Shown in pieces: positions 6,568 to 7,353 of a stretch of 7,353 nucleotides of DNA. Within the stretch, counting starts at the first letter, position 1. Each line of letters opens with the position of its first letter. The DNA comes from Frankiaceae bacterium (lineage in GTDB: Bacteria > Actinomycetota > Actinomycetes > JAFAQI01). Where the stretch lies: the NCBI GenBank assembly GCA_030840545.1, contig JAVEEH010000341.1:1-7353 (forward strand), read 5' to 3'. A program made the translations under genes and the position numbers. The notes under the pieces are model-generated. The model did no database searches, was not told the DNA's origin, and saw nothing but the letters and a program-made list of their open reading frames with translations.

Positions 6568-7244
6568 GACTGCCCCGCCGCAGATGTGGGTGCGGCCGCG
6601 CTGTCCGCTGCCGGGAGGGTGACGAGGTCGATGGTCCCGCTCTCGACTGCGTGCACCACCGTCGCGACCTGGTCAGCCGGCACAGCGAGCACCACGGCGA
6701 GCGACGCGCTCCCGGAGAACGATCGCGCCCCGCCCTGCCGTGACTGGACCGGCACCCCGGACAGCACCAGCGTGGGCGCGGGCACGGGATCCCCAGCCGT
6801 GGTCTTGGGCGTGAGGTAGACGTCGACGAGGTCGCCTCGGCCGAGGTCGTCGGACAGATGCCCGGCCTCGACGGGCACCGTGACGAACCGGCTCGCGGTG
6901 ACAGCTCGGCTCGAGGACAGCGCAGCGATCGGGACGATCTCGTGTGCTCCGACGAATCGGGTGATGACGTAGCCGACCGGAGGCGCACCGCTCGCCGCGA
7001 TGTAGAGACCGCCGGAGCCGGCGAGCCGCACCCGGCCGACCGCCAGATCGTCTGCCGCCACATGCTGGCCGGGCACCAGGTCGTGCGCTGCGACGAAGAC
7101 CTGCGTCGTGTTGTCCGCGGCGGCGAACACGCGCGCTCCGGCCACGACCGACAGCAGCACGAGAAGAACGCCGAGCACGAGACGTGCATCGAGCCATCGT
7201 GGTGCCGCCAGGCGCGCAGCCCTGGGCGAGGCCACGTCCGTCAC
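6564..7244 (-). CDS. SAF-domain CpaB/RcpC-like Flp pilus assembly protein
   Basis: A 226-residue protein with one N-terminal membrane helix at about 22-42, then a SAF domain (about 47-108, opening TQVFVAAHDLVPGQHVAADDL), then an RcpC/CpaB-type beta domain from about 117 to 210 with RFVTVPVEAGHLSDDL and GDLVDVYLTP. CpaB proteins sit on the outer face of the membrane and help assemble Flp/Tad pili. The start is a GTG at 7244 with a strong GAGGGGGAG ribosome binding site 3 bases upstream. It heads a two-gene operon and its TGA overlaps the CpaE-like ATG. The C-terminal tail is low-complexity Ala/Ser. At 226 residues it is somewhat short for CpaB. The domain call is firm; the pilus role depends on Tad genes elsewhere. 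Confidence 0.85.
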   Translation of the reverse strand: MTDVASPRAARLAAPRWLDARLVLGVLLVLLSVVAGARVFAAADNTTQVFVAAHDLVPGQHVAADDLAVGRVRLAGSGGLYIAASGAPPVGYVITRFVGAHEIVPIAALSSSRAVTASRFVTVPVEAGHLSDDLGRGDLVDVYLTPKTTAGDPVPAPTLVLSGVPVQSRQGGARSFSGSASLAVVLAVPADQVATVVHAVESGTIDLVTLPAADSAAAPTSAAGQS

Positions 7245-7353
7245 CGGCTCCCCCTCTGCATGCGTCGGCGGGTGGGTAGTTCATCGTGCCGGATCGAATT
7301 CCTGCCCCGGGTCGTCATCCACACCCGGACGGCTGTGGACGAATCCCCCGACT
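7245..7353. promoter_or_regulatory. Leader region of the SAF-CpaE operon
   Basis: This 109-base non-coding stretch holds the purine-rich ribosome binding site of the SAF gene (7248-7257, minus strand), a GAATTC palindrome in the middle and the facing DnaA-box-like 9-mers at its right end. I could not find a convincing -10/-35 pair for the minus strand. An ATG at 7284 on the minus strand opens a frame that only shadows the SAF gene. Confidence 0.4.
7315..7342. other. Pair of facing DnaA-box-like 9-mers
   Basis: TCATCCACA at 7315-7323 on the plus strand and TCGTCCACA at 7342-7334 on the minus strand face each other across a 10-base spacer; the shared 6-base arms TCCACA/TGTGGA form a perfect inverted repeat. 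Each 9-mer has one mismatch to a known DnaA-box form (TTATCCACA, or TTGTCCACA in actinobacteria). It could equally be the operator of an unknown repressor. It lies about 70 bases upstream of the SAF gene. Confidence 0.35.

Noticed and set aside
5500..6819. Plus-strand open frame of 439 codons across the CpaE-like and SAF genes
   Set aside because: It crosses two well-supported minus-strand genes, is low-complexity Gly/Arg/Asp and has no recognisable domain.
7245..7284. Small upstream open frame starting at the ATG at 7284, minus strand
   Set aside because: It runs on into an out-of-frame shadow of the SAF gene and has no clear ribosome binding site.
1..7353. Possible tRNA, rRNA, CRISPR array, transposon or phage genes
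   Set aside because: No cloverleaf, regular repeat-spacer pattern, transposase or integrase motif was seen on either strand; base composition looks even across the window.

Overview
The window is a very GC-rich stretch of bacterial chromosome. Gene content and start-codon use (ATG and GTG, with several 4-base ATGA overlaps) point to an actinobacterium: a DUF6912 protein, a wax ester synthase/diacylglycerol acyltransferase (WS/DGAT), a patatin lipase, a single-pass LytR_C protein and an actinobacterial-type CpaB/CpaE pair. I cannot name the genus. I see no tRNA, rRNA, CRISPR array, insertion sequence or phage gene, so this looks like ordinary chromosomal sequence.

Left part, minus strand, read from 3903 down to 1: five genes in a tight run, probably one operon. 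The order is LytR_C membrane protein (3903-3286), HAD phosphatase (3276-2611), WS/DGAT (2593-1184), patatin-like phospholipase (1187-195) and the start of a DUF6912 protein (178 to the window edge). Gaps are 9, 17, -4 and 16 bases. The WS/DGAT makes neutral storage lipid, and the patatin, whose start codon lies inside the WS/DGAT stop, is a plausible lipid hydrolase, so making and breaking lipid esters may be translationally coupled.

Middle: a short divergent control region (3904-3952) separates this operon from the only plus-strand gene, an acyl-CoA dehydrogenase (3953-5164) of the ACAD10/ACAD11 type. The HAD protein of the left operon resembles the N-terminal HAD domain of animal ACAD10. 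Two of the three ACAD10 parts therefore lie here as separate genes; the third part, an APH-type kinase, is not in the window. The dehydrogenase ends facing the next minus-strand operon, and a strong stem-loop between them (5198-5245) is a likely bidirectional terminator.

Right part, minus strand, 7244 down to 5272: a SAF-domain CpaB/RcpC-like membrane-anchored protein overlaps by 4 bases a CpaE/TadZ-like protein whose ATP-binding loop lacks both usual lysines. No TadA ATPase or TadB/C membrane gene follows on the downstream side. The 109 bases upstream of this pair hold a good ribosome binding site and, near the window edge, two facing 9-mers that each differ by one base from a DnaA box.

The clearest leads are the split ACAD10-like set, the coupled storage-lipid pair and the apparently orphan CpaB/CpaE pair. 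Nothing here is proven to be a new system.
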